A stretch of 9,957 nt of DNA from 40CM-2-70-7 sp035279865. Lineage in GTDB: Bacteria; Gemmatimonadota; Gemmatimonadetes; Gemmatimonadales; GWC2-71-9. Under the pieces are notes generated by a model that worked only from the letters and a program-made list of their open reading frames with translations, was not told the origin of the DNA and made no database searches. Position numbers and translations under genes: made by a program. Where the stretch lies: positions 1-9,957 of the forward strand of contig DATEGY010000156.1 of the NCBI GenBank assembly GCA_035279865.1. The letters are read 5' to 3'. Positions 1 to 6,536 of the stretch are shown here, piece after piece (position 1 is the stretch's first letter; the number at the start of each line of letters is the position of its first letter).

Positions 1-356
1 CACCGCCCCCGCCTCCACCCGCTCCGGCTCCGGTGGCATCCGCGCCTTCAGCGCCGGCACCCGGCGTCGAGCGGAAGACCGGACCCCTCCGGCCCGTGAA
101 CCCGTTCATGGTTCAGGACCCGAAGCAGAAGGCGCGGCGCCTCGCGCGCGCGCTCATCTCCGACATGCTCGTGTATCACCCGGACAAGCGCATACAGGGC
201 ACCCGCGACGGGACCCTCCCGCAGCTCTTCAAGGACGAGATCGAGAAGAGCTGGCTCGAGTACGTCGAACAAGTGGGGCAGGAGATGGCGTCGTCCACGC
301 CGTTCTGGACTGATGCCTTGAACGAGCTGCTTGCCGGGGGCCAGAAGGTCTTCTAA
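1..356 (+). CDS. 3' end of a conserved hypothetical protein (5' partial)
   Basis: The frame is open from the left edge (first full codon at base 3) to the TAA at 354-356, giving 117 visible residues. A GTG at 33 could be read as a start, but the frame upstream of it is already a run of Pro and Ala codons of the same composition, so the gene very probably begins outside the window. The visible protein starts with a disordered Pro/Ala linker of about 30 residues. A compact, probably helical C-terminal domain of about 75 residues follows, rich in charged and aromatic residues (LARALISDMLVYHP, then KDEIEKSWLEYVEQVG). I do not recognise a named family. From memory, similar C-terminal domains occur in Gemmatimonadota and Deltaproteobacteria behind an N-terminal zinc-ribbon (MJ0042-like) and a Pro-rich linker, so the missing part may carry CxxC motifs; that is inference. 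It is followed by a structured intergenic region and is probably not in the operon to its right. Confidence 0.75.
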   Translation, partial: PPPPPPAPAPVASAPSAPAPGVERKTGPLRPVNPFMVQDPKQKARRLARALISDMLVYHPDKRIQGTRDGTLPQLFKDEIEKSWLEYVEQVGQEMASSTPFWTDALNELLAGGQKVF

Positions 357-403
357 ACCGCTGGAATTTCGCGGTCTAACTCCTCATATTCCTGTCAGTT
401 AGA
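357..403 (+). other. Two consecutive inverted repeats in the gap before prfB
   Basis: Immediately after the upstream stop codon, ACCGC (357-361) pairs with GCGGT (371-375) around a 9-base loop. Then TCTAAC (375-380) pairs perfectly with GTTAGA (398-403) around a 17-base loop. The second repeat shares two bases with the stronger hairpin at 402-430, so those two structures compete slightly. Neither is followed by a T-run. Each is short and could occur by chance; what stands out is that the three lie end to end. They could be part of a leader RNA or a degenerate terminator region. Confidence 0.3.
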
Positions 404-430
404 GCCGTTCCCCACGCCGGGGAGCGGCTC
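402..430 (+). terminator. Strong 12-bp hairpin between the upstream gene and prfB (terminator-like, no T-tract)
   Basis: Bases 402-413 pair with 419-430 over 12 positions, with a single G-U pair (408-424) and a 5-base loop (ACGCC). The stem is GC-rich and begins 46 bases after the upstream TAA. No T-tract follows (next bases ACGTCTATTC), so it is not a canonical intrinsic terminator. It may be a terminator that relies on the stem alone, an RNA-stabilising end for the upstream transcript, or a leader hairpin of the prfB operon, whose start codon lies 32 bases further on. The structure is directly visible; its function is inference. Confidence 0.45.
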
Positions 431-461
431 ACGTCTATTCCGCAAGCCGAGCGAGACCCAC

Positions 462-1569
462 GTGCCTTTGGCAAACCGATTTTCCGAATTCCAGGAGCGT
501 TTGGCGGAGCTCCGGAGTTTTCTTTGACGTCGACGGCAAGACGAAGCGCCTGGCTGAGCTGGAGCAGGCGATGGCGGAAGGCGCCATCTGGTCCGACCAG
601 GAGCGCGCCAAGAAGGTCGTAGAAGAGGTCAAGACCCTGAAGCGGTGGCTCGAGCCCTACCATGCCCTGAAGAAACGGGTGGATGACGGGTTTGAGCTCT
701 CCCAGCTCCTCGAGGCCGAGTCCAACGTGGACCTCGCCATGCAGCGCTCCCTCGAAGCCGAAGCGGATGCGGCGGCCCGGGCTCTCGATGCGCTCGAGCT
801 GCAGCACATGCTCCGGGGTCAAGACGACCCCCGTGACGCCCTCCTGACCATCCATCCCGGCGCCGGCGGCACCGAGTCCCAGGACTGGGCCGAGATGCTC
901 ATGCGCATGTACACCCGGTGGGCCGAACGCCGCGGATTCGAGGTCGAGGTCCTGGACCTGCTCGAGGGAGAGGAAGCGGGGATCAAGTCCGCGGAAATCG
1001 AAATCCGGGGCGAGTACGCGTTCGGCCTGCTGCGGGCTGAGAAGGGCGTACACCGGCTGGTGCGGATCTCGCCCTTCGACGCCCAGGCGCGGCGCCACAC
1101 CTCCTTCGCCTCGGTGTTCGTGTATCCCGTGGTGGATGACGACATCGAAATCGAGATCCGGGAAGAAGATCTCCGGATCGACGTCTTCCGCGCCTCCGGG
1201 AAGGGCGGCCAGCACGTCAACAAGACCAGCTCAGCGGTACGGATCACGCACAACCCGTCGGGGATCGTGGTGGCGTGCCAGAACGAGCGGAGCCAGTTCA
1301 AGAACAAGGCGACGGCCATGAAGATGCTGAAGGCCCGGCTCTACGAAAAAGCATTGGAGGAGCAGGAGGCCAAGAAGGCGGAGGTCGACAAGCAGAAGGG
1401 TGACATCGCGTTCGGGAGTCAGATTCGCTCCTACGTCTTTCAACCGTACACCATGGTGAACGACCATCGGACCGAGCTGAAGGTCGGCGACGTGCACAAG
1501 GTGATGGACGGAGACCTGGACCAGTTCATCGAGGCGTTTCTGAAACAGCAGGGTGGGAAGGCGGCATGA
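462..1569 (+). CDS. prfB: Peptide chain release factor 2 (programmed +1 frameshift)
   Basis: RF2 recognises UGA and UAA stop codons in the ribosomal A site and triggers peptidyl-tRNA hydrolysis. The gene is read in two frames. A first part from GTG 462 encodes 21 residues (beginning MPLANRFSEFQERL) and ends at CTT 522-524, followed by an in-frame TGA at 525-527. A +1 slip onto TTT lets reading resume at GAC 526. The joined product is about 368 residues, close to the 365 of E. coli RF2. The RF2-specific stop-recognition tripeptide SPF is encoded at 1069-1077, and the catalytic GGQ loop (GKGGQHVNKT) has its GGQ at 1204-1212. The start is chosen because it gives the normal RF2 N-terminus; GTG 462 has no strong Shine-Dalgarno, so that choice is the least certain point. 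The ATG at 571 is internal, and using it would lose the N-terminal helix. The stop overlaps the lysS start by four bases (ATGA). Confidence 0.95.
510..528 (+). promoter_or_regulatory. RF2 programmed +1 frameshift signal
   Basis: The slippery core CTT TGA C lies at 522-528, identical to the conserved RF2 site. A Shine-Dalgarno-like GGAG (514-517) sits four bases before the CTT, where an internal anti-SD contact is known to stimulate the slip. In E. coli that element is AGGGGG; here it is CGGAG, inside the 8-base palindrome CTCCGGAG (510-517). The known autoregulatory logic applies: when RF2 is scarce the in-frame TGA is decoded slowly, the Leu-tRNA re-pairs on TTT, and full-length RF2 is made. 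The coding potential on both sides of the TGA (RF2-like before it in frame 0, RF2-like after it in +1) supports a functional site rather than a sequencing error. Confidence 0.93.
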
Positions 1570-3008
1570 CGACGTTCGTCGAAGCGGCCCGCCGTGACAA
1601 ACTCGACGAGCTGGCCCGCCGGGGTGTGCCGGCGTTCGCGTACCGGTTCGACCGGACCGGGCTGGCCCAGCCGGCGGTGCAGGGGTTCGCGGACGGGGAT
1701 GCCGCGGTGCACCGGCTCGCCGGCCGGCTCGTCCTCATGCGAGGTATGGGCAAGACTACCTTCGCTCACCTCGAAGACGCGTCGGGGAAAATCCAGCTCT
1801 ACTTCAAGTCCGATCTCCTCGGCGATCAATACGAGCTCCTGAAACTCCTCGATCTCGGTGACGTCGTCGGCGTGGCGGGGCCCTTGTTCAGGACGAAGAC
1901 CGGTGAAGTCACGCTCCGGGTCGAGACTCTGACGCTCCTCGCTAAGTCCCTCCGGCCCCTGCCGTTGGGGAAGGAGGACGCCCAGGGCGTGCGGCACGGC
2001 GAGCTCACGGATCCCGAGCTCCGGGCTCGTCAGCGGTATGCCGATCTCGCGGCGCACCCGGAGGCGCGGCAGGTGTTTCACACCCGCGCACGCGTGGTCA
2101 GCTACATCCGCCGGTTCCTGGATGGACGCGGATACCTGGAAGTCGAGACACCGGTACTGCAGCCCCTGTACGGCGGCGCGGCGGCGACGCCGTTCACCAC
2201 GTTCTACGAGGCGCTCGACGCGACCTTCTACCTCCGCATTGCCGACGAGCTCTACCTCAAGCGCTGCATCGTCGGCGGCCTCGAGAAGGTGTATGAGATC
2301 GGACATGACTTCCGGAACGAGGGGGTGGACCGCTGGCACAATCCGGAATTCACCATGGCCGAGTGGTACGAGGCGTATGCTGATTATGAGGACATGCTGA
2401 CCCTGACCGAATCGATGGTCGCCGGCCTCGCCGCCGAGCTGGGACGCGAGGCCCTCGCCCGGCGTCCCTTCGCCCGGCGGGACTTCTTCGATCTGGTACG
2501 GGAGACCGCGGGCGTCGACCTCGCCACGGCGGACGACGCCACCCTCCGGAACGCGCTCACGCGGAAGGGCGTGCCGGACGCCGATCAATACGCCGGGGCC
2601 AGGCTCATGGACGAGGTCTTCAAGACCTTCGCCGAGCCGACGCTGATCCAGCCCACCTTCGTGATGAATCACCCCGTGGCACTGTCGCCCCTGGCCAAGC
2701 GCAAGCGCGGGGATGAGACCCGGGTCGAGCGCTGGGAGCTGTTCATTCAGGGCCGGGAAATCGCCAACGCGTTCTCCGAGCTGAACGACCCCGACGAGCA
2801 GCGGCGGCGGTTCGAGGAGCAGGTGCGGTTCCGCGAGGCGGGGGACGCGGAAGCCCACCGCATCGATGAAGACTATTTGCGGGCTCTGGAATACGGCATG
2901 CCCCCCGCAGGCGGGGTGGGCCTGGGCATCGATCGGCTGGTCATGCTCCTGACGGAACGGACGAACATCCGGGACGTGATCCTTTTCCCCATGCTGCGTC
3001 CTGAATGA
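1566..3008 (+). CDS. lysS: Lysyl-tRNA synthetase, class II
   Basis: This enzyme attaches lysine to tRNA-Lys in the cytoplasm using ATP. The product has 480 residues, slightly shorter than the usual 490-510. An N-terminal anticodon-binding OB-fold occupies roughly residues 50-130. The class II catalytic core follows: motif 1 around 186-200 (GYLEVETPVLQP), motif 2 around 245-263 (FRNEG through HNPEFTMAEW), and motif 3 around 446-470 (GGVGLGIDRLVMLL, with the class-defining Arg at 457). The conserved YLRIADELYLKR and EIANAFSELNDP segments are typical of bacterial LysRS. The motif 2 loop reads VDRW before HNPEF where most bacterial enzymes have I-S-x-R, a small deviation. The ATG overlaps the prfB stop, and GGGAAGG (1555-1561) within prfB gives a good ribosome-binding site four bases upstream. 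The stop in turn overlaps the next gene by ATGA. Confidence 0.97.
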   Translation: MTTFVEAARRDKLDELARRGVPAFAYRFDRTGLAQPAVQGFADGDAAVHRLAGRLVLMRGMGKTTFAHLEDASGKIQLYFKSDLLGDQYELLKLLDLGDVVGVAGPLFRTKTGEVTLRVETLTLLAKSLRPLPLGKEDAQGVRHGELTDPELRARQRYADLAAHPEARQVFHTRARVVSYIRRFLDGRGYLEVETPVLQPLYGGAAATPFTTFYEALDATFYLRIADELYLKRCIVGGLEKVYEIGHDFRNEGVDRWHNPEFTMAEWYEAYADYEDMLTLTESMVAGLAAELGREALARRPFARRDFFDLVRETAGVDLATADDATLRNALTRKGVPDADQYAGARLMDEVFKTFAEPTLIQPTFVMNHPVALSPLAKRKRGDETRVERWELFIQGREIANAFSELNDPDEQRRRFEEQVRFREAGDAEAHRIDEDYLRALEYGMPPAGGVGLGIDRLVMLLTERTNIRDVILFPMLRPE

Positions 3009-4261
3009 TCGGCCGCCTGGAGCTCCGCATCGCCCTGCGGTACCTGACCAGCCGCCGCTCGTCCGGCCTGCTCTCGTTCATCACCGTGATCGCGGTGGGC
3101 GGAGTCTTCGTCGGCGTGGCGGCGCTCGTCATCGTGCTCGGGGTCATGAACGGGCTCCAGTCGGATCTGCGGGACAAGATCCTCGTCGCGAGCCCGCACC
3201 TTCGGGTGCTTACCTACGGCGAGGGCCTGCGTCTGGACGACTGGCGCCGGGTGCTCGATACCGTGCGCGAGACGAGGGGGGTCACCGCAGCCGCACCCTT
3301 CGTCATGACCCAGGCGGGGATCACCACGGGTCACGATTACGCGGAAGGCGTCGTCGTCTTCGGGATCGAGCCGGACACCGGCAAGCGGGCCGTGACGACA
3401 TTCGCCCAGCATTTCATCAAGGGGGATCTGCGTTTCCGGACCACCCGGCCCGACGTGGAGGGGGGCGTCGCCCTCGGAACCCGGCTCGCCGGCAAGCTCT
3501 CGGCCTACGTCGGGGACGTGGTGACGCTGGTGTCGTTCACCGGCCGCTCGAGCTTCAATGCGTCGGCGGGCACCTTCGTGCCGCAGTACCACCGGTATGA
3601 AGTCACCGGAATCTTCGACACGGGGATGTACATCTATGACGACAGCTACGTCGTCCTCAGCCGAACCGTCGCCCAGCGCCTGGCGGGGCTCGACACCGCG
3701 GTGACGGGTATCGAAGTGCGCCTCGCCGACCCCTGGAACGCCAGCGCCTTTGCGACCACGCTCGAGACGCACCTCGGGTATCCCTACCGGGCGGTGGACT
3801 GGCAGAGCCAGAACCAGGCGCTCTTTTCCGCTTTGAAACTCGAGAAACTCGCGATGGCCTTCGTGGTGTTTCTCATTTGTGTGGTGGCGGCCTTCAACGT
3901 GGTCGGGATGCTGACGATGGTGGTACGGGACAAGACGAGAGAGATCGGGATCCTCCTGGCGATGGGGCTGAAGCGTGCCAGCATCCGGCGGGTGTTCCTC
4001 GCCCAGGGCGTGATCATCGGACTCACCGGCACCGTGGTCGGCGCCGTCACCGGAGCCATCGTCGGGGCCATGGTCAACAACGGTCGCTGGATCCCGATCG
4101 ACCCCTCGATCTATTTCGTCGATCACCTGCCGGTGCACACCCAGCCGCTCGATATTCTGGCGGTGGTGGCGGCGAGTCTCCTCGTGGCCACCCTGGCGCC
4201 GCTGTACCCGGCGTACCGCGCCGGCGATCTGGATCCCGTCACCGCGATCCGGTACGAATGA
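3005..4261 (+). CDS. lolC: Lipoprotein-releasing ABC transporter permease, LolC/LolE family
   Basis: This is the inner-membrane permease of the Lol system, which extracts mature lipoproteins from the inner membrane and hands them to a periplasmic carrier (LolA). The 418-residue length and layout fit LolC/E. A short cytoplasmic start (LRYLTSRRSS) leads to TM1 at about 24-47 and the family signature VLGVMNGLQSDLRDKIL. A large periplasmic MacB_PCD-type domain (about 55-275) follows, then three TM segments near 282-305, 330-356 and 382-404. The segment VRDKTREIGILLAMG (307-321) between TM2 and TM3 is the FtsX-family coupling helix that contacts the ATPase. The C-terminus ends DPVTAIRYE, as is usual for the family. 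It overlaps lysS and lolD by ATGA at both ends and has no clear Shine-Dalgarno, so translational coupling is likely. Only one permease is present, so the complex may be a homodimer of this protein with LolD; LolC and LolE cannot be told apart here. A general FtsX-like exporter is the less likely alternative. Confidence 0.9.
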   Translation: MIGRLELRIALRYLTSRRSSGLLSFITVIAVGGVFVGVAALVIVLGVMNGLQSDLRDKILVASPHLRVLTYGEGLRLDDWRRVLDTVRETRGVTAAAPFVMTQAGITTGHDYAEGVVVFGIEPDTGKRAVTTFAQHFIKGDLRFRTTRPDVEGGVALGTRLAGKLSAYVGDVVTLVSFTGRSSFNASAGTFVPQYHRYEVTGIFDTGMYIYDDSYVVLSRTVAQRLAGLDTAVTGIEVRLADPWNASAFATTLETHLGYPYRAVDWQSQNQALFSALKLEKLAMAFVVFLICVVAAFNVVGMLTMVVRDKTREIGILLAMGLKRASIRRVFLAQGVIIGLTGTVVGAVTGAIVGAMVNNGRWIPIDPSIYFVDHLPVHTQPLDILAVVAASLLVATLAPLYPAYRAGDLDPVTAIRYE

Positions 4262-4959
4262 ACGGCCTCCTCGAATCGCGCGGCCTGCGCAAGGTCTTTG
4301 CCGGAGGGGACGGACAGCCGCTCGAGGTCCTCCGCAGCGTGGACATGGAAGTCCGCCGGGGCGAGCTGATCGCCATCGTCGGCTCATCGGGCGCGGGGAA
4401 GAGCACGCTCCTGCACCTGCTGGGCACGCTCGACCGTCCGACCTCCGGCGACGTCTGGCTCGAGGGCTCGCGCTACGCGGACCTCGATGCCAACGCGCTC
4501 TCCGACTTGCGGAACCGGCGCATCGGGTTCGTCTTCCAGTTCCACCATCTGCTCCGGGAATTCTCCGCGCTGGAAAACGTGATGATGCCGCTGCTGGTCG
4601 CGGGCGCCACGGACCGCCAGGCGCGCTCCCGCGCCGAAGAACGGCTGTCCGCGGTGGGACTCGCGGGGCGGATGAGCCATCGGCCAGCGGAGCTGTCGGG
4701 GGGGGAGCAGCAGCGCTGCGCCGTGGCGCGCGCCCTGGTGCACGATCCCGCCCTGGTGCTCGCGGACGAGCCGTCCGGCAACCTGGATCACGCCAACGCC
4801 GAGATCCTGCACGAAACCTTCTTCCGCCTGGCGCGCGATTTCGAAACCGCCGTGGTGGTGGTGACCCACAACCGGCAGCTCGCGGCACGCGCCGACCGCA
4901 TCCTCTGGCTCGAGGACGGCCGGCTGGGCCAGGTGCCGTCGGTGGAGGCCATCCCGTGA
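4258..4959 (+). CDS. lolD: Lipoprotein-releasing ABC transporter ATP-binding protein LolD
   Basis: This is the ATPase that powers the adjacent LolC/E-type permease from the cytoplasmic face of the inner membrane. The product has 233 residues, the same length as E. coli LolD. Walker A is GSSGAGKST (42-50), the Q-loop Gln is at 94 (FVFQFHHLLREFSALENV, a Lol/MacB-type segment), the ABC signature LSGGEQQR is at 146-153, Walker B ALVLADEP at 165-172, the D-loop SGNLD at 173-177 and the switch His at 204 (VVTHN). All catalytic residues are present. The same frame is open upstream to 3877 inside the permease gene, but the Met at 4258 is the start that gives the normal LolD N-terminus and an ATGA overlap with the permease stop. 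Adjacency and coupling to the permease support Lol rather than a MacB-type efflux role. Confidence 0.93.
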   Translation: MNGLLESRGLRKVFAGGDGQPLEVLRSVDMEVRRGELIAIVGSSGAGKSTLLHLLGTLDRPTSGDVWLEGSRYADLDANALSDLRNRRIGFVFQFHHLLREFSALENVMMPLLVAGATDRQARSRAEERLSAVGLAGRMSHRPAELSGGEQQRCAVARALVHDPALVLADEPSGNLDHANAEILHETFFRLARDFETAVVVVTHNRQLAARADRILWLEDGRLGQVPSVEAIP

Positions 4960-5453
4960 TGCTCTGCGATCACTGCAAGGAGCGGGACGCCGTCATCAAC
5001 CTGACCCAGGTGGAGCACGACTCGAAGGTCACCCTCCATCTCTGTGAGCAGTGCGCCGCCGAAAAAGGCGTCGAGACCGGCGCGACCGCCCTCAAGTCGC
5101 CGCTCGGCGGCTTCATCATGGCGATGGGGAAGACCGCGGGCTCGCTCCTGCCCGCCACGGTGGATGGAACTCCGTGTCCCAACTGCGGCGGAACCCTCCG
5201 GGATTTCCGGGAGACCGGCAAACTGGGGTGCGCGGAGTGCTACGTGGCATTCGAGGTCCATTTGCGGGATCTCCTGCGCCGCCTCCACGGCTCGAGCCAG
5301 CACGTCGGCGAGCGCTACCAGAAGCCCGGGGCCGAGGACGCCGATCCGGCGCGGCGGCTCCTCGATCTCCGCCACCAGCTCCGGCAGGCGGTGGACGCCG
5401 AGAACTTCGAGCTGGCCGCCGAGCTGCGCGACCGGATCCGGGTGCTCGAATGA
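4959..5453 (+). CDS. mcsA: McsA-like zinc-binding, UVR-motif protein (activator of McsB kinase)
   Basis: McsA binds and activates the protein arginine kinase McsB and helps deliver it to ClpC. The 164-residue product has four CxxC pairs: Cys3/6, Cys29/32, Cys73/76 and Cys91/94. These should form two zinc-binding modules, as in Bacillus McsA. A C-terminal UVR motif covers about 132-164, with the core AENFELAAELRDRIRVLE. The length is a little below that of Bacillus McsA. The start is ambiguous: ATG 4959 gives a TGATG junction with lolD, while GTG 4956 adds one Met and makes a GTGA overlap. GGAGG at 4944-4948 serves either. Direct adjacency to mcsB, which it overlaps by ATGA, makes the McsA assignment firm even though sequence conservation in this family is low. 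A generic name would be UvrB/UvrC motif-containing protein. Confidence 0.9.
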   Translation: MLCDHCKERDAVINLTQVEHDSKVTLHLCEQCAAEKGVETGATALKSPLGGFIMAMGKTAGSLLPATVDGTPCPNCGGTLRDFRETGKLGCAECYVAFEVHLRDLLRRLHGSSQHVGERYQKPGAEDADPARRLLDLRHQLRQAVDAENFELAAELRDRIRVLE

Positions 5454-6523
5454 TGGACCTGTCGCTGCTCCCCGACGGCGGCCTGGGCTGGCTCGATGCG
5501 TCCGGGCCGAACAGTCAGATCGTCCTGTCCACCCGGATTCGCCTGGCGCGGAACCTGGCGGGGCACGCCTTCTCCCAGCGCTCCAACGACGACGAGCGGC
5601 TGGCGGTGCTGGACCGCGTCCTCGAGGCCGCGGGGGCCAGCGAACGGCTCAAGCGGTCGGTGTCCTTCCGTCTGGACGCCCTGGAGCGGGGGGACCGGCA
5701 GCTGCTGCACGAACGGCACCTGGTCAGTAAGGAATTGGCGGGCCTGGACCAGGATACCCGGCCGCGTCCCGGCGCGGCCCTGGTGGCCCAGTCGCCCGTC
5801 GGGGTGATGGTCAACGAGGAGGACCACCTCCGGCTCCAGGGCATGTGGTCCGGTTTCGCGCTGGACGAGGCGTATGCCCAACTGGAATCGGTAGATGCGG
5901 ATCTGGGGCGGCTGCTTCCCTTCGCGTTTCACCCGGAGTTTGGCTATCTTACGTCCTGCCCCACCAACGCCGGCACCGGGCTCCGCGCCAGTGTGCTTAT
6001 CCACTTGCCGGGCCTCGTTTTGACCAAGGAAATCGGGAAGGTGCTGCAGGGGCTCGCGCAGGTCGGCCTCACCTTTCGGGGCCTGTACGGGGAAGGAAGC
6101 GAGGTCGTCGGCAACTTTTTCCAGCTGTCGAATCAGACGACGCTGGGGAAGACGGAAGGAGAGCTTCTCGATCACCTGGGCAAGATTGTCCGGCAGGTGA
6201 TCGAGTACGAGGGGCAGGCCCGTCAGATGCTGCTCCAGACCGCACCGGACGAGGTGGCCGACAAGACGTGGCGGGCGTACGGGCTCCTCCGGCACGCGCG
6301 ACGGCTCACCTTTGAGGAAGCCATGAACTTGCTGAGCGGCGTTCGGCTCGGTGTGGGTCTCGACCTGATCCCGGGTTTGAGTGTATACACGCTCAACAAG
6401 CTCCTGATATACACGCAGCCCGCGCATCTCGCGGCGCTCGAGGGCCGGGCCGGTGGTGACCCCGAGTTGCCGACGGTGCGTGCCACGTACGTCCGGCGCT
6501 TGCTGGAATCCGAGTCCCCCTGA
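5450..6523 (+). CDS. mcsB: Protein arginine kinase McsB
   Basis: McsB transfers the gamma-phosphate of ATP to arginine side chains of proteins, marking them for ClpC-ClpP degradation; it is related to creatine and arginine kinases. The product has 357 residues, against about 363 in Bacillus. Visible motifs, in order, are the nucleotide-binding LSTRIRLARN (26-35), the catalytic acidic loop VNEEDHLRLQ (121-130) and the phosphagen-kinase signature CPTNAGTGLRAS (170-181), whose Cys170 corresponds to the known active-site Cys. The segment RGLYGEGSE (210-218) follows. The catalytic core looks intact. In the C-terminal domain the allosteric phospho-arginine motif RDxxRA of Bacillus McsB appears as LPTVRA (340-345), lacking the Arg-Asp pair. 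ATG 5450 overlaps the mcsA stop; a second ATG at 5453 is possible. The frame is open further upstream, but that part is the shadow of mcsA. Confidence 0.95.
   Translation: MMDLSLLPDGGLGWLDASGPNSQIVLSTRIRLARNLAGHAFSQRSNDDERLAVLDRVLEAAGASERLKRSVSFRLDALERGDRQLLHERHLVSKELAGLDQDTRPRPGAALVAQSPVGVMVNEEDHLRLQGMWSGFALDEAYAQLESVDADLGRLLPFAFHPEFGYLTSCPTNAGTGLRASVLIHLPGLVLTKEIGKVLQGLAQVGLTFRGLYGEGSEVVGNFFQLSNQTTLGKTEGELLDHLGKIVRQVIEYEGQARQMLLQTAPDEVADKTWRAYGLLRHARRLTFEEAMNLLSGVRLGVGLDLIPGLSVYTLNKLLIYTQPAHLAALEGRAGGDPELPTVRATYVRRLLESESP
6379..6416 (+). promoter_or_regulatory. Palindrome and direct repeat inside mcsB, candidate cis element upstream of clpC
   Basis: GTGTATACAC (6381-6390) is a perfect 10-base palindrome. 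The 9-mer TATACACGC occurs twice, at 6384-6392 and 6408-6416. The block lies about 150 bases upstream of the clpC start, within the mcsB coding region, and locally uses A/T-ending codons (TTG, AGT, GTA, ATA) that are unusual against the GC-ending background. The encoded residues (LSVYTLNKLLIYTQP) look normal for McsB. A binding site or internal promoter for clpC is possible, but no convincing -35/-10 pair is seen, and it does not resemble the CtsR heptad operator. Confidence 0.2.
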
Positions 6524-6534
6524 GGGTGATGAGG
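6522..6534 (+). promoter_or_regulatory. Shine-Dalgarno region that decides the clpC start
   Basis: The 13 bases between the mcsB stop and the clpC ATG, together with the stop itself, are purine-rich. GAGGG at 6522-6526 lies ten bases before ATG 6537, and a second GAGG at 6531-6534 is only two bases away. This is the only gap in the eight-gene train, and it gives clpC its own ribosome entry. It supports ATG 6537 over earlier in-frame codons inside mcsB (the frame is open from 6453). Confidence 0.6.
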
Positions 6535-6536
6535 CG

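Noticed and set aside
362..390. Possible sigma-70 promoter TGGAAT - 17 bases - CATATT before prfB
   Set aside because: Only 3/6 and 4/6 matches to consensus; not enough to call, although the position would suit the operon.
525..527. TGA in prfB as a nonsense mutation or pseudogene
   Set aside because: It sits exactly in the conserved CTTTGAC context of RF2 programmed frameshifting, with RF2-like coding on both sides.
376..1215. Minus-strand open frame opposite prfB
   Set aside because: Antisense shadow of prfB, covering the frameshift site and the hairpin; no recognisable protein features.
1440..2858. Minus-strand open frame opposite lysS
   Set aside because: Antisense shadow of lysS with no family-like motif.
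2873..4888. Long minus-strand open frame opposite lolC/E and lolD
   Set aside because: Arg/Pro/His-rich translation typical of an antisense frame in GC-rich DNA, and it lies over two confidently identified genes.
6381..6390. CtsR-type operator
   Set aside because: CtsR sites are direct heptad repeats (GGTCAAA-like); the sequence here is a different palindrome.
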